From Myxococcota bacterium (GTDB lineage Bacteria > Myxococcota_A > Polyangia > Polyangiales > Houyiibacteriaceae), in contig JALOQC010000024.1 in NCBI GenBank assembly GCA_025453555.1, positions 1 through 48,579 on the forward strand: a DNA stretch of 48,579 nucleotides, in the 5' to 3' direction. Numbering within the stretch: the stretch's first letter is position 1; each line of letters begins with the position of its first letter. Positions 29,222-38,079 of the stretch are shown piece after piece. The translations under genes were made by a program, and so were the position numbers. Below the pieces are notes generated by a model. That model searched no databases. It saw only the letters and a list, made by a program, of their open reading frames with translations, and was not told the DNA's origin.

Positions 29222-30469
29222 TCAGGGAGTCGTCGGCGCGGAGCTCGGCGCAGGCTCCGCGGCAGGCGTGGTTGCCACAGCCGGAGCTGGGGCCGGAGCT
29301 GGGGCTGAAGCTGGGGCCAGCGTCTCGACCGGCGTCGCTTCCGGGACGGGCTCCTCCACCACCTCCTCGATCACGATCTCCTCGACCACCTCTTCGGTCG
29401 GCGGCGGGGCGACCGGTTCCTGCACGCTCGTGCGCACCCCGAGCGTCACGTACACGCTCTGAACCAGCGAGGTGTTTCGGCCCCAGAGCGTGCGGTTGTA
29501 TCCGACGTTGATCTCGACGTTGTCCGTGATCTTCACGATCCCGCCCACCGCGAGCTCGAGCCAGTCGCGATCGAGCGTGACCGTGCGGAGCGCGAGGTTG
29601 TTCAGACCGACGTACTCGCTCGCCGGCAACGTCGGATCGATCGCCGCGACGCTGACGCCGATCACGCGTCCCTGCTGCCACGCGTAGGCGAGGCGGGTGT
29701 CTGCGTAGAGCAAGAGCCGCCGCCCGAGAAGCTGCCCCGCCTTCACCGACGCGAGGATCTGATCGCCGGCCCCGCCGAGCCGAAGGTCGTAGCCCGCGTC
29801 CACGCGGATGAAGGTGCGCGAGGGCAACGAAACGCCGAAGAGGATCGAGAGCCCGAGGTCGACCTGACCGTCGCCGAGGGTGACGTCGTCCTGGACGTTC
29901 TCGGGACGCACCAGCTCGCCGACTCGATCGAGGAAGTCCTGTTGATTGCGCGGACGGTCACCGAAGGTCCCCGAAGGTCCGTCGTATCCGGCGGGCGCTT
30001 TCAATCGACCTTCAATCGCGAGCGCGACTGGCCACCGGATCAGATTGTAGCGACCGAACAATCGAATGTCGCCGACGCCTTGAACGGTCTGACTCAGATC
30101 GAGCACGTTCTCCTGGTAGAAGTCGATCCCTTCTTCCCCGCCCGCCGACGAGGCTGGGACCAAGATCACCGGATCGGCCTGGTAGCTCACGAGCTTGAAC
30201 GGCACTTGGATCTCGAGCTCCAGCCGGTCGCTGAAACCCGCGCGCACCCCGAGGCTCATGGTCGAGCCGCGGAAGCTCCCGTCCAACGAGAAGGGCACGT
30301 CGCGTCCCGCGTCGTCGAGGTACTCGCGCGTCGCCCACGCTTGGTCGTAGGCCGCGGTGACGGCGATCTCGCCCCGCCGCAACGTCCACGGCGACGCGCT
30401 CGCGGGTGCGGCGAGGAGCCACGCGCCCACCATCACGACCGCCCCGATCCAACTCGCTCGCGCCGTCAT
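29222..30469 (-). CDS. Outer-membrane beta-barrel protein with Glu/Val and Pro/Ala C-terminal tail
   Basis: Signal peptide MTARASWIGAVVMVGAWLLAAPASA; LELEIQVPFKLVSYQ, GDIRLFGRYNLI, LELAVGGIVKITDNVEINVGYNRTLWG strands; tail EEVVEEIVIEEVVEEPVPEATP. Confidence 0.8.
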   Translation of the reverse strand: MTARASWIGAVVMVGAWLLAAPASASPWTLRRGEIAVTAAYDQAWATREYLDDAGRDVPFSLDGSFRGSTMSLGVRAGFSDRLELEIQVPFKLVSYQADPVILVPASSAGGEEGIDFYQENVLDLSQTVQGVGDIRLFGRYNLIRWPVALAIEGRLKAPAGYDGPSGTFGDRPRNQQDFLDRVGELVRPENVQDDVTLGDGQVDLGLSILFGVSLPSRTFIRVDAGYDLRLGGAGDQILASVKAGQLLGRRLLLYADTRLAYAWQQGRVIGVSVAAIDPTLPASEYVGLNNLALRTVTLDRDWLELAVGGIVKITDNVEINVGYNRTLWGRNTSLVQSVYVTLGVRTSVQEPVAPPPTEEVVEEIVIEEVVEEPVPEATPVETLAPASAPAPAPAPAVATTPAAEPAPSSAPTTP

Positions 30470-30489
30470 CGATCCTCCACCACCTCGAA

Positions 30490-30715
30490 CACCGACACCG
30501 ACTCGGACACCGACCCGGACTCACTGACTCGGACACTGACTCGGACACGGACACGGACACGGACTCGGACACTGACTCGGACACTGACTCGGACACTGAC
30601 TCGGACACTGACTCGGACACTGACTCGGACACTGACTCGGACACTGACTCGGACACTGACTCGGACACCGACTCGGACACTGACTCGGACTCCGACTCCG
30701 ATTCGGACTCACTCT
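30490..30715. repeat. 12-bp minisatellite (ACTGACTCGGAC)n, intergenic
   Basis: About 15 near-perfect units in the gap between the OM-protein start (30469) and kinase stop (30795). Confidence 0.9.
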
Positions 30716-30794
30716 TCGACGTCGTCGCCGTTGACGTCGCCGTTCACGACCACGACCACGACCACGTCCACGATCACGAGCTCGTCGTCGCCGC

Positions 30795-32456
30795 TCAGAA
30801 CGTCACGAAGCCCGGACGGGTCGGCGTGTTCGTCGCCGGCCGCCGCACCACGCGTCGCACCGTACGGGTCATGGGCGTGCTCGGTTCGGTCGTCGGCGCA
30901 GAAGCGCTCGGAGCGCTCGGGTTGTCCGCGCTCGGCGCGTTCGCGGCGGCCGCCGTCGGCGCGGAGGCGCTCGGCGTGTCCACACTCGGCACGCTCGGCG
31001 CGACGATCGTGTCCTCGGGCACGCTCGGCGTCGCGCTCGCGACGTCGTCCGTCGCGTCCACCTCGCCGACCTCCTCACGCTCCACGTCAGACTCCACGCT
31101 CGGGGCCACCTCGCGCCCTCGCGCCATCGACGTCGCGCGTCGCACGCTCACCTCGGGCGCGGGTCCCGGCCCGTCGTCGAACGCATCGCGTCGCTCCTCG
31201 CCGTCGTCCGTCGGTTCGGGCGCGTCGGCCGGCGGCGGTGGCTCTTCCGTCGCGGGTCCGCCCGAGCGCTCCGCGGCGACGATCGGTTCCTCCGACGAAT
31301 CGCTCGAAGACGCGACCGACGGCACGCTCGAAGCCGGCGCGGTCGCGCCCTCCGACGCGCGGGTCCACGCCCATGCGCCGAGCCCACCGATCGCGAGCAA
31401 CACGATCGCGGCGATCGGCGCCCACGAGCGCTGCGGCAGGTCGATGCGCCGCAACCCACTCGACGACGGCGTCGCGCTCCCTTCGTCGAGCGTCTCGTCC
31501 GCGCGCACGCGCAACTCGATCGGCGCCGCGTCACCCGAGGTCGGCCGCGAGCTCAGCCGAAACGGAGGCGTCGCCGCAAAGCCGTCGATCGTATTCACCA
31601 CCTCGGGTCGCGCGAGCAGGGCACCGAGCAGCGCCTCCAGCTCGCCGGCGTCGCGCGGACGTCGGCTCGGATCCTTCAGCAGGCACCGCTCGACCAACGC
31701 GAGCAGGTCTGGATGCAGCTCCGGCGCGCGCTCCGCGAGCGGCACGTGGGCCTCCGTCGCGACCGCGATGATCACCGCGTGCGGCGTGTCTCCGTCGAAC
31801 GGCAGCTCTCCACAGAGCGCCTCGTACATCATCACACCGAACGACCAGACATCCGTCGGCTGGCTCGCGAGCCGCGGCTTCGTCGCCTGCTCGGGGCTCA
31901 TGTACACCGGCGTGCCGACCGCCACGCCCGTCGCGGTCTTCGACTTCGCGTGCTCGTCGATGTCGCGCGCGATGCCGAAGTCGAGCAACCTCACGCGCCC
32001 GCGATCGTGCCGATCGAGCACGAAGACGTTCTCCGGCTTCAGATCGCGGTGCACGATCCCGAGCCGGTGCGCCACCGCGAGCGGACCGAGCGCCTCGAGC
32101 AGGAGCTCCATCGCGAGCGCGCGGGGACGCCCCGGCGTCTCCCACCATCCTTCGAGACTGTCGCCGTAGAGGCGCTCCATCGCGAGGAAGAGCCGACCGT
32201 CCGGGAGCTGACCCCAGTCGAAGATCTCGGGCACCGCGGGGTGCTCGATGCGCCGCGCGAGCTCCACCTCGCGCTCGAAGCGCGTCAGCGCCATCTCGTG
32301 CTCGGCGACCTCCGCGTGGAGGATCTTCAGCGCGACCACGCGCCCATCCGCGTCCGTCGCTTCGTACACCGCGCCCATCGAGCCACGACCGATCAGCGAG
32401 CCGAGCTCGTAGCGCTCGATCTCGGGAACGTTCGATGCTCGAAGGGCCTCCGTCAC
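30795..32456 (-). CDS. Transmembrane Ser/Thr protein kinase (PknB-like)
   Basis: YELGSLIGRGSMGAVYEA, ALKIL, GIVHRDLKPENVFV, LLDFGIARD, GTPVYMSPEQ, DVWSFGVMMYEAL; TM helix SWAPIAAIVLLAIGGLGAWAW; low-complexity Ser/Pro/Ala extracytoplasmic tail. Confidence 0.95.
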   Translation of the reverse strand: MTEALRASNVPEIERYELGSLIGRGSMGAVYEATDADGRVVALKILHAEVAEHEMALTRFEREVELARRIEHPAVPEIFDWGQLPDGRLFLAMERLYGDSLEGWWETPGRPRALAMELLLEALGPLAVAHRLGIVHRDLKPENVFVLDRHDRGRVRLLDFGIARDIDEHAKSKTATGVAVGTPVYMSPEQATKPRLASQPTDVWSFGVMMYEALCGELPFDGDTPHAVIIAVATEAHVPLAERAPELHPDLLALVERCLLKDPSRRPRDAGELEALLGALLARPEVVNTIDGFAATPPFRLSSRPTSGDAAPIELRVRADETLDEGSATPSSSGLRRIDLPQRSWAPIAAIVLLAIGGLGAWAWTRASEGATAPASSVPSVASSSDSSEEPIVAAERSGGPATEEPPPPADAPEPTDDGEERRDAFDDGPGPAPEVSVRRATSMARGREVAPSVESDVEREEVGEVDATDDVASATPSVPEDTIVAPSVPSVDTPSASAPTAAAANAPSADNPSAPSASAPTTEPSTPMTRTVRRVVRRPATNTPTRPGFVTF

Positions 32457-32460
32457 GTCC

Positions 32461-32512
32461 TCACCTGCTCGCGCGCCGCGTGGCCCTCACCTGCTCGCGC
32501 GCCGCGTGGCCT
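32461..32512. repeat. 26-bp tandem duplication
   Basis: TCACCTGCTCGCGCGCCGCGTGGCC[C/T] at 32461-32486 and 32487-32512. Confidence 0.85.
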
Positions 32513-32789
32513 CTGTGGCCACCGCTGGCGTACGTCCAGAACCGCCGGCGCGTTTCGTCAAAACGACACGCTGCGCCTCGTCGCGCCGCCAGTGCACGTC
32601 GATCGCGCGCCCCGCGCTCATCGCCACGAGCTGCAGATGCTCGGCGACCTGCGCGCACGGCAGATGCTCGAGCTCCTTCAAGAGCTCGGCGACCCAACGA
32701 AGCGTCGTGGGATCCAGCAGCTCGTGCCGATGGCTCTCGTGGGCGAGCGCGGCGTCACGGTGCAGGGGCGTGGGGATGGCTCTGGTCAC
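32487..32789 (-). CDS. Hypothetical protein
   Basis: GTG-start ORF VTRAIPTPLHRDAALAHESHRHELLDPTTLRWVAELLKELEHLPCAQVAEHLQLVAMS..., not contradicted by a better ORF on the opposite strand. Confidence 0.4.
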   Translation of the reverse strand: MTRAIPTPLHRDAALAHESHRHELLDPTTLRWVAELLKELEHLPCAQVAEHLQLVAMSAGRAIDVHWRRDEAQRVVLTKRAGGSGRTPAVATEATRRASR

Positions 32790-32816
32790 GTTCGGCCTCC
32801 AGGACTTCTCGACCCA

Positions 32817-32840
32817 GTCGGCGCGGTCAGCCGCCGACTT
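32817..32840 (+). repeat. GTCGGCGGGGTCAGCCGCCGAC palindrome copy (one mismatch), intergenic
   Basis: GTCGGCGCGGTCAGCCGCCGACTT. Confidence 0.75.
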
Positions 32841-32928
32841 CCGCGCCAGCGGACCTCGTGTCCGCCGTGCGCATGGCGAGCGAAACCTCCTCCTCGAAAG
32901 CAGGGTCCCGCTCGAAAGCAGGACTCGG

Positions 32929-33744
32929 TTACTCCCCGCGTCCGAGGAGGAGCTCGCCCGGATCGGCGATCCCGTCCGCGTCGTCGTCGCGGTACAGCTC
33001 GAAACCATCCGCCACGCGCGCGAGGAACGCATCGCGGAGCGTGGGGTTCTTCGTCTCGTCGATGCGGAGCACGCCGTCGGGGTCGAGCTCGCCGCTCGCG
33101 AGGTCGAGCCCGCCGATCCAGCGCGCGACGTCGACCGCGAGCAGGAGCGACGCGCTCGACTCGTCGAGCTCGAACGCGTCGATCGGCACCACGAGCTCGG
33201 CGTCGAGCGGCAACGCGATCTCGAACGGCACACCCGAGGCATCGAGTCCTCGTACGAGCGTGCTCCGCGATCGGAGCGCGTCGGGCCCGGAATCCGCTTG
33301 CACGAAGCGCGCGCGCACGCGGCAGATCGCCGTCTGAGCGGCGAGGAACGCGTGACGATCCGCCGCCTCGCCCGCGTGCTCGCGGACGCCCAGATCGGTC
33401 ACCACGAAAGGCGCCTCGTCGTCGCAGCGCTCGACGAGCACGTCGCCGAAGCCGATCCAGAGCTCCTCCACCACCGCGCCGCCCTCCGGAGCGCGGAGCG
33501 CGACACTGACCGAGTCGGACGAGTGCGAGTTGACGGAGAGCGTCCCGTCGAGGGGCGGGTTGCCCGTCTCCGTCCCCCCGCACGCGCTCGCGAGCGCGAC
33601 GAGCGACGAGGCGACGGCAGACGGAAGGCGCGACCACGCACGCACCGACGACACCGACGTCAGCGCGCGCGACGACGCACCCGACGACGTGGACGTCAGC
33701 GCGCGCGACGCGAGGCGCGTAAGCGAAAGAAGCAAGCGACGCAT
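32929..33744 (-). CDS. Lipoprotein with N-terminal CGGTETGNP motif
   Basis: SSLVALASACGGTETGNPPLDGTLSV; ends DDDADGIADPGELLLGRGE; ATG overlaps the upstream TGA. Confidence 0.8.
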   Translation of the reverse strand: MRRLLLSLTRLASRALTSTSSGASSRALTSVSSVRAWSRLPSAVASSLVALASACGGTETGNPPLDGTLSVNSHSSDSVSVALRAPEGGAVVEELWIGFGDVLVERCDDEAPFVVTDLGVREHAGEAADRHAFLAAQTAICRVRARFVQADSGPDALRSRSTLVRGLDASGVPFEIALPLDAELVVPIDAFELDESSASLLLAVDVARWIGGLDLASGELDPDGVLRIDETKNPTLRDAFLARVADGFELYRDDDADGIADPGELLLGRGE

Positions 33745-34589
33745 CACTCGACCTCCGCGCGCGAGAGCGGGAAGAGCTGGAAGTTGATCTGAACCACCTG
33801 GCGAGGATCGTCCTCCAGCGCCGAAAGCTCCAGCAACTCGCGACGGAAACGCTGAATCCGCTCCTTGATGGTGCGCAGCCCGTCCTCGCTCAGGCAGAGC
33901 GTCAGCGAGGAGATGTCGCGGTCGGCGGCGGGGACGAGATCGATCGCGCTCGCGGCCCGCTGCATCATCGTGCGGTGGTAGTTGCCGATGTGGAGCCCGC
34001 GCGTCTGCGGCCCCGTCGTCACGAGGTTCTCGGTCTGTCGGAGCGACCCGTCCTCCGCGCGCTCCAGCAGCCCGAGCTCCAGCAGCAGGTCGAGCGCCTC
34101 ACGCGCCTCCGCGCGCGAGATCGTCGGCACGAGCGCCTTGCCGATCCACTCCGGATCGTCGCGAAAATCCGGACGCGCCGCCAGCTCGCGAATGGCCGGG
34201 AGGTACCAAGTCGAGTGGTACGCCGCGTGGTGCAGATCGAGCTGGTGCGCCTGCCGGTAGCGACGAAACCCCGTGAGCCGCCCGTAGGCCGCGTTCCGAT
34301 CCGTCGCCGTCCGCGCCTGGTTGAACGCGACCAGCGCAGTGAAGAAGTCTGCCCCCTCGTCGTCGAGGCCACACGCCCGCGCGAACCGATCCGCCATCGC
34401 GGCGGTGAGGTTGCGGTCCCCGTCCATCACGAGCTTCAGGTAGTTGGGCGACTTCAGCCCCGCGCGCTTCGAGAACCCGCGGAACGAGAACCCCCGCGGG
34501 CTCGCCTTCTTCGCTTCGTAGAAGTCGCGGAGGTACGCCCGGTAGTCCAGGTATCCGTAGACGTCGAGCTCTCGGGGGGCGCGCGGCAT
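33744..34589 (-). CDS. TIGR02147-family putative regulator
   Basis: MPRAPRELDVYGYLDYRAYLRDFYEAKKASPRGFSFRGFSKRAGLKSPNYLKLVMDGDRNLT...FFTALVAFNQA... highly typical of the family. Confidence 0.9.
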   Translation of the reverse strand: MPRAPRELDVYGYLDYRAYLRDFYEAKKASPRGFSFRGFSKRAGLKSPNYLKLVMDGDRNLTAAMADRFARACGLDDEGADFFTALVAFNQARTATDRNAAYGRLTGFRRYRQAHQLDLHHAAYHSTWYLPAIRELAARPDFRDDPEWIGKALVPTISRAEAREALDLLLELGLLERAEDGSLRQTENLVTTGPQTRGLHIGNYHRTMMQRAASAIDLVPAADRDISSLTLCLSEDGLRTIKERIQRFRRELLELSALEDDPRQVVQINFQLFPLSRAEVE

Positions 34590-34738
34590 GACGCCCTCCC
34601 ATCGTGCGCCAAAGAGCGGGGCGATCAAGGGCCGAGGGCGGCTTTTCGTATACGCTCAGAATACGTCGCTCCAACCCAAGTCATCGCAATCATTGATTTG
34701 TATCGAAGATCATCGCGGCTCGACGGGCTCCACAGTAT

Positions 34739-36238
34739 TCACGACGCCGCGCCCGTCGGCGGCTCGCCGCGCCACAACGGAGCGATCCCACCCGGCGCCG
34801 GGCAGCACGCATCGGTGGGGGTCGACGGCGCATCCGACACGGATGGGTCGGGCGTCGTCAGACCGGACGTCAGACCGGACGTTGGGCTGGTCGGGCCAAC
34901 CCCCATCGGGCCAGACGTCGATGGACTCTCCTTCGCGTCGTCGTTCGGCGAGGCGTCCGGCGGCTCGTCCCACCCGCGCACCCGAGAGGGCTCCACCCCC
35001 GCCCGTCCGGTGACGAGCAACGGGAATCCCTCGAGGACCTGCTCGGTCACGCTGCGTTCGGTCGCGTCGCGATCCGAGAAGAGCGACCAAGCGTCGTCGA
35101 GGCATCGCGCCGGGGATCCCACGCCTCGCTCCTCCGCCACCGCGCGCACCCACTCGAAACGTTCGAGCGGGCTCGGGTGGCTGTCGTAGGGCCCCGCAGG
35201 CCGCTCGAGCTCCTCCTGCACCACGACATCGAAGTCCACCGTCTCGAGCGCAGCCGGTCGAGCGCGAAACAGGTTGTGAATGGGGCGCTGGAGACGGATC
35301 GACTCTTCGAGGGTCGCGTGGAAGGCCAGCTCGCTCCGCGCGGCGTTGCGCACGACGTGTCGAAAACCTTCTTCGAACGCGTCGGGGCCGTAGGCGACCG
35401 CCGCCCACTGGTCCGCGAGGTACTCCTGCAGCCGAGATGCGCCTTGAGAGACTCGCAGGAACACCGAGCGGAAGCCGCTCAAGAAGAGCCACGTGGGGTT
35501 GAGGAAGTCCATCAGAGACTCGGATTGTCGGGGATCCCGCAGCGTCGCCAGCATCCCCTCGAGGCTGCGACGCACCGCGAGCGCCTGCGTCCCGCCCGCG
35601 GTGTCACGGTTCGCGAAGTGCCCGTATTCGTGCGCGAGCACCGCACGAAAACCACGCAGCGAGAAGCCGTCGAGCAAACCGACTCCGAGGATCAGACAAC
35701 GTTCGCCGCGCCGCTCGAAGACCGCGAGATCGCCCATCGGCGTGAGGAAGACCGTGTCGATGGGGCGCGTCCCGATCTGCGCGGCGACCTCGTCGAGGAG
35801 CGCGCGAAGTCGCGGCGCGGTCGCGAGATCGAGGCGCACGCCGGGGTCGTCGTGTACGCGCCGCACGAGCGCGATCAATCCGCTGATCGCCGCGAAGAGC
35901 GTGATGAGCACGAGCGCCCCGAGGAACAGGATCAGCTTCACGTTGAAGCTGCCCTCGGAGAGGGCGTACCAGAGGAGCGCGATCGCGCCTCCGATCGTCG
36001 CGACGATGACGACGGGGGTGACGAGGTAGAACACGCCGACCGTCACCGCGATCACGAACGCGTATGCGCGACCGAGACCACGCGACGGCAACGCGCTGGA
36101 GCCGACGAGTCGGGCTCGTCGAGTCGAGCGTAGCGTCCAGGTGCTCAAGAGGATGCCGCCGAGAAGAACTGCGGCGAGCAGCGCGGCGACGACCCCGAGG
36201 GAAGTCCACGCGATCGAAGAAGCATCGAGAGAAGGCAC
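34739..36238 (-). CDS. M48-family membrane metallopeptidase
   Basis: N-terminal TM helices; FRAVLAHEYGHFANRDTAGG (HExxH); EYLADQWAA third-ligand motif. Confidence 0.9.
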   Translation of the reverse strand: MPSLDASSIAWTSLGVVAALLAAVLLGGILLSTWTLRSTRRARLVGSSALPSRGLGRAYAFVIAVTVGVFYLVTPVVIVATIGGAIALLWYALSEGSFNVKLILFLGALVLITLFAAISGLIALVRRVHDDPGVRLDLATAPRLRALLDEVAAQIGTRPIDTVFLTPMGDLAVFERRGERCLILGVGLLDGFSLRGFRAVLAHEYGHFANRDTAGGTQALAVRRSLEGMLATLRDPRQSESLMDFLNPTWLFLSGFRSVFLRVSQGASRLQEYLADQWAAVAYGPDAFEEGFRHVVRNAARSELAFHATLEESIRLQRPIHNLFRARPAALETVDFDVVVQEELERPAGPYDSHPSPLERFEWVRAVAEERGVGSPARCLDDAWSLFSDRDATERSVTEQVLEGFPLLVTGRAGVEPSRVRGWDEPPDASPNDDAKESPSTSGPMGVGPTSPTSGLTSGLTTPDPSVSDAPSTPTDACCPAPGGIAPLWRGEPPTGAAS

Positions 36239-36512
36239 GGTCGTACGTTATCGGTTCGAGCCGAAGCGCGCCTCCCTCAAACGAGGTAGTCGCTTGGTCG
36301 AAAACCGCTCGATTCGTCCTGAACCACGCATTCGCTTCGAACGAATCCGCTACGAGTCGCCGCGCGCGACCACGAGCACGGCTCGAGCGGTTCGCGTTCG
36401 GCCACGAGTGGGTTCGCGTTCGATCGCGAGCGGAGCTCGTGAACGGACGTCATCCGCGGTTCTCGGGGTCCATGCCTTGGAGCGAGCCCAGGGTCGACGG
36501 CGAATCCGACGT

Positions 36513-37778
36513 TCACCCCGCAGCGCTCGACGGCGCCCAAGGGCTCGTCGGCGCGCGCACCAAGTAGGTGACGAGCTCGACGAGATCCTGCTCTCCACCG
36601 GGCGGGCTGGCGAAGGCATGACCGCGCAGGTAGTCCGACGCGATCGCGGGGAACCCGTCGTACCGAGCCTCGAGCTCCTTCGTGGCGGAGAAGATCCAGT
36701 CCCACGTCTCGCGCTCGGAGAGGTACCCCGCGGAGTGTGCGAGGCGCGCGAGCTCGACCACCCTCACCAGATCGAACGCGAGCGCATCGTGGGCGGCGTA
36801 GCCCGCGCGGTCGTGAGACAGCAGGCGGCGACGCCGCTCGGTGGCCGGATCGGCGCTCGGCCCTTCCACGTCGGCGAGCCCGCGCTGAATCGCGCTTCGA
36901 ACGCCCACCTGCGCGAAGAACTGCAGGCGTTCCCGCGCCGTCGGCCCGTCGTGGACCTCGTACCACTCGCGCAAATACGCTCGGCACACGACGGCAGGTC
37001 TCGGATCTGCGAGCGACACGCGCCGATCGATTGCGGGCGACGGAAGCACCGCGAAACGAAGCGCGTGACGCTGCGAATCGGTGAGCGCGCCCGTGGAGGC
37101 GCTCTTGTCTCCCACGACGCGAAGAAACCGCACCACGGTGTCGTAGTGGTTCTGACTCGGCGCCGAGACGAGCATGTCGCGGACCCAGCCGAGCACTTCG
37201 GCACGCAGGACCGAGTGGGCACGAAGCTGGCCGAGCGACTGCACCGCGATCTCCAGCGCGCCCACGGAGAGCGCGGCAGGCACCAACGCCGCGTGGACCG
37301 CGAGGCCCGGCCGCGGACCGCTCGCGCGACGAGCGAGCTGCTCGGCGACCCGCGGGCGAACGGGCGATCGAACCGGCCACCCCGCGTGACGAGGGTGCCC
37401 GAGCGCAGCGGCACGGATCGCCACCAAGAAGACGCTCGCCTGTTCGTCGGGGCGCAGTCGGGTCACGTCCCTCGTGCGGCTCCGCGTCGCCGCCAGCTCG
37501 AAGCGTTCGCGCACGACGCGATCGGCGTGCTCGAGCGCCTCCGACGACACGACGCCGGTGGTCGCCCACTCCGTGAACGTCCGGTCGAGCTCGTCGATCG
37601 CTTCCGCGGTCGCGGCGTCTTCGGGGGCCAACACGGACTTCGGAGCTTGGGGCGCAGGACCGTCTTTCACGTAGCGGGTTGCCAAGAGCACGCCGACGCC
37701 GATCACGACGAGGCTCACCACGAGAACGACGACACCGGTCGTCAACGGACTCCATGCGAAGACGAGCGGAATCGACAT
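36513..37778 (-). CDS. Membrane-anchored protein, DUF1266-like
   Basis: N-terminal TM GVVVLVVSLVVIGVGVLLATRYV; C-terminal ETWDWIFSATKELEARYDGFPAIASDYLRGHAF. Confidence 0.65.
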   Translation of the reverse strand: MSIPLVFAWSPLTTGVVVLVVSLVVIGVGVLLATRYVKDGPAPQAPKSVLAPEDAATAEAIDELDRTFTEWATTGVVSSEALEHADRVVRERFELAATRSRTRDVTRLRPDEQASVFLVAIRAAALGHPRHAGWPVRSPVRPRVAEQLARRASGPRPGLAVHAALVPAALSVGALEIAVQSLGQLRAHSVLRAEVLGWVRDMLVSAPSQNHYDTVVRFLRVVGDKSASTGALTDSQRHALRFAVLPSPAIDRRVSLADPRPAVVCRAYLREWYEVHDGPTARERLQFFAQVGVRSAIQRGLADVEGPSADPATERRRRLLSHDRAGYAAHDALAFDLVRVVELARLAHSAGYLSERETWDWIFSATKELEARYDGFPAIASDYLRGHAFASPPGGEQDLVELVTYLVRAPTSPWAPSSAAG

Positions 37779-37898
37779 CCGCCCAGGAATAGCTGCAACG
37801 GTGTTCGATCTCCAGGACGAGAAACGACCATGTCGGCCGCTTGCGCTCGAGGATTCGTGTGGAGCGGCGGCTCGATCGAATGTCGCTCTCGCGCGACG

Positions 37899-37982
37899 GA
37901 TCGCGCGACCAATCGCGCCACCGATCGCGCAACCGATCGCGCAACCGATCGCGCAACCGATCGCGCAACCGATCGCGCAACC
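37899..37982. repeat. 12-bp minisatellite (GATCGCGCAACC)7, intergenic
   Basis: Seven units, the last five perfect, upstream of the M23 peptidase gene. Confidence 0.95.
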
Positions 37983-38079
37983 GACAACCGAGAGTCGGAT
38001 CCGAAGCGGAAGATCACCGGTTCATGCTCCAGAATCGCAAACACCGCCTCCCGCGTCCGGCTCTGGTACCCTCGCGGCC

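Noticed and set aside
30406-32169. Forward ORF encoding (SDTD)n plus HDHD repeats
   Set aside because: Mostly antisense to the kinase; start lies inside another gene. Retained only as a repeat observation.
36310-36346. GATTCGT/ACGAATC inverted repeat
   Set aside because: Only 7-bp arms with a 23-nt loop and no shared inner stem; not convincing as a third copy of the nested element.
37801-38079. N-terminal (IAQP)n extension of the M23 peptidase ORF
   Set aside because: Reads through the non-coding 12-bp array; the GTG at 38080 directly precedes a normal lipoprotein signal.
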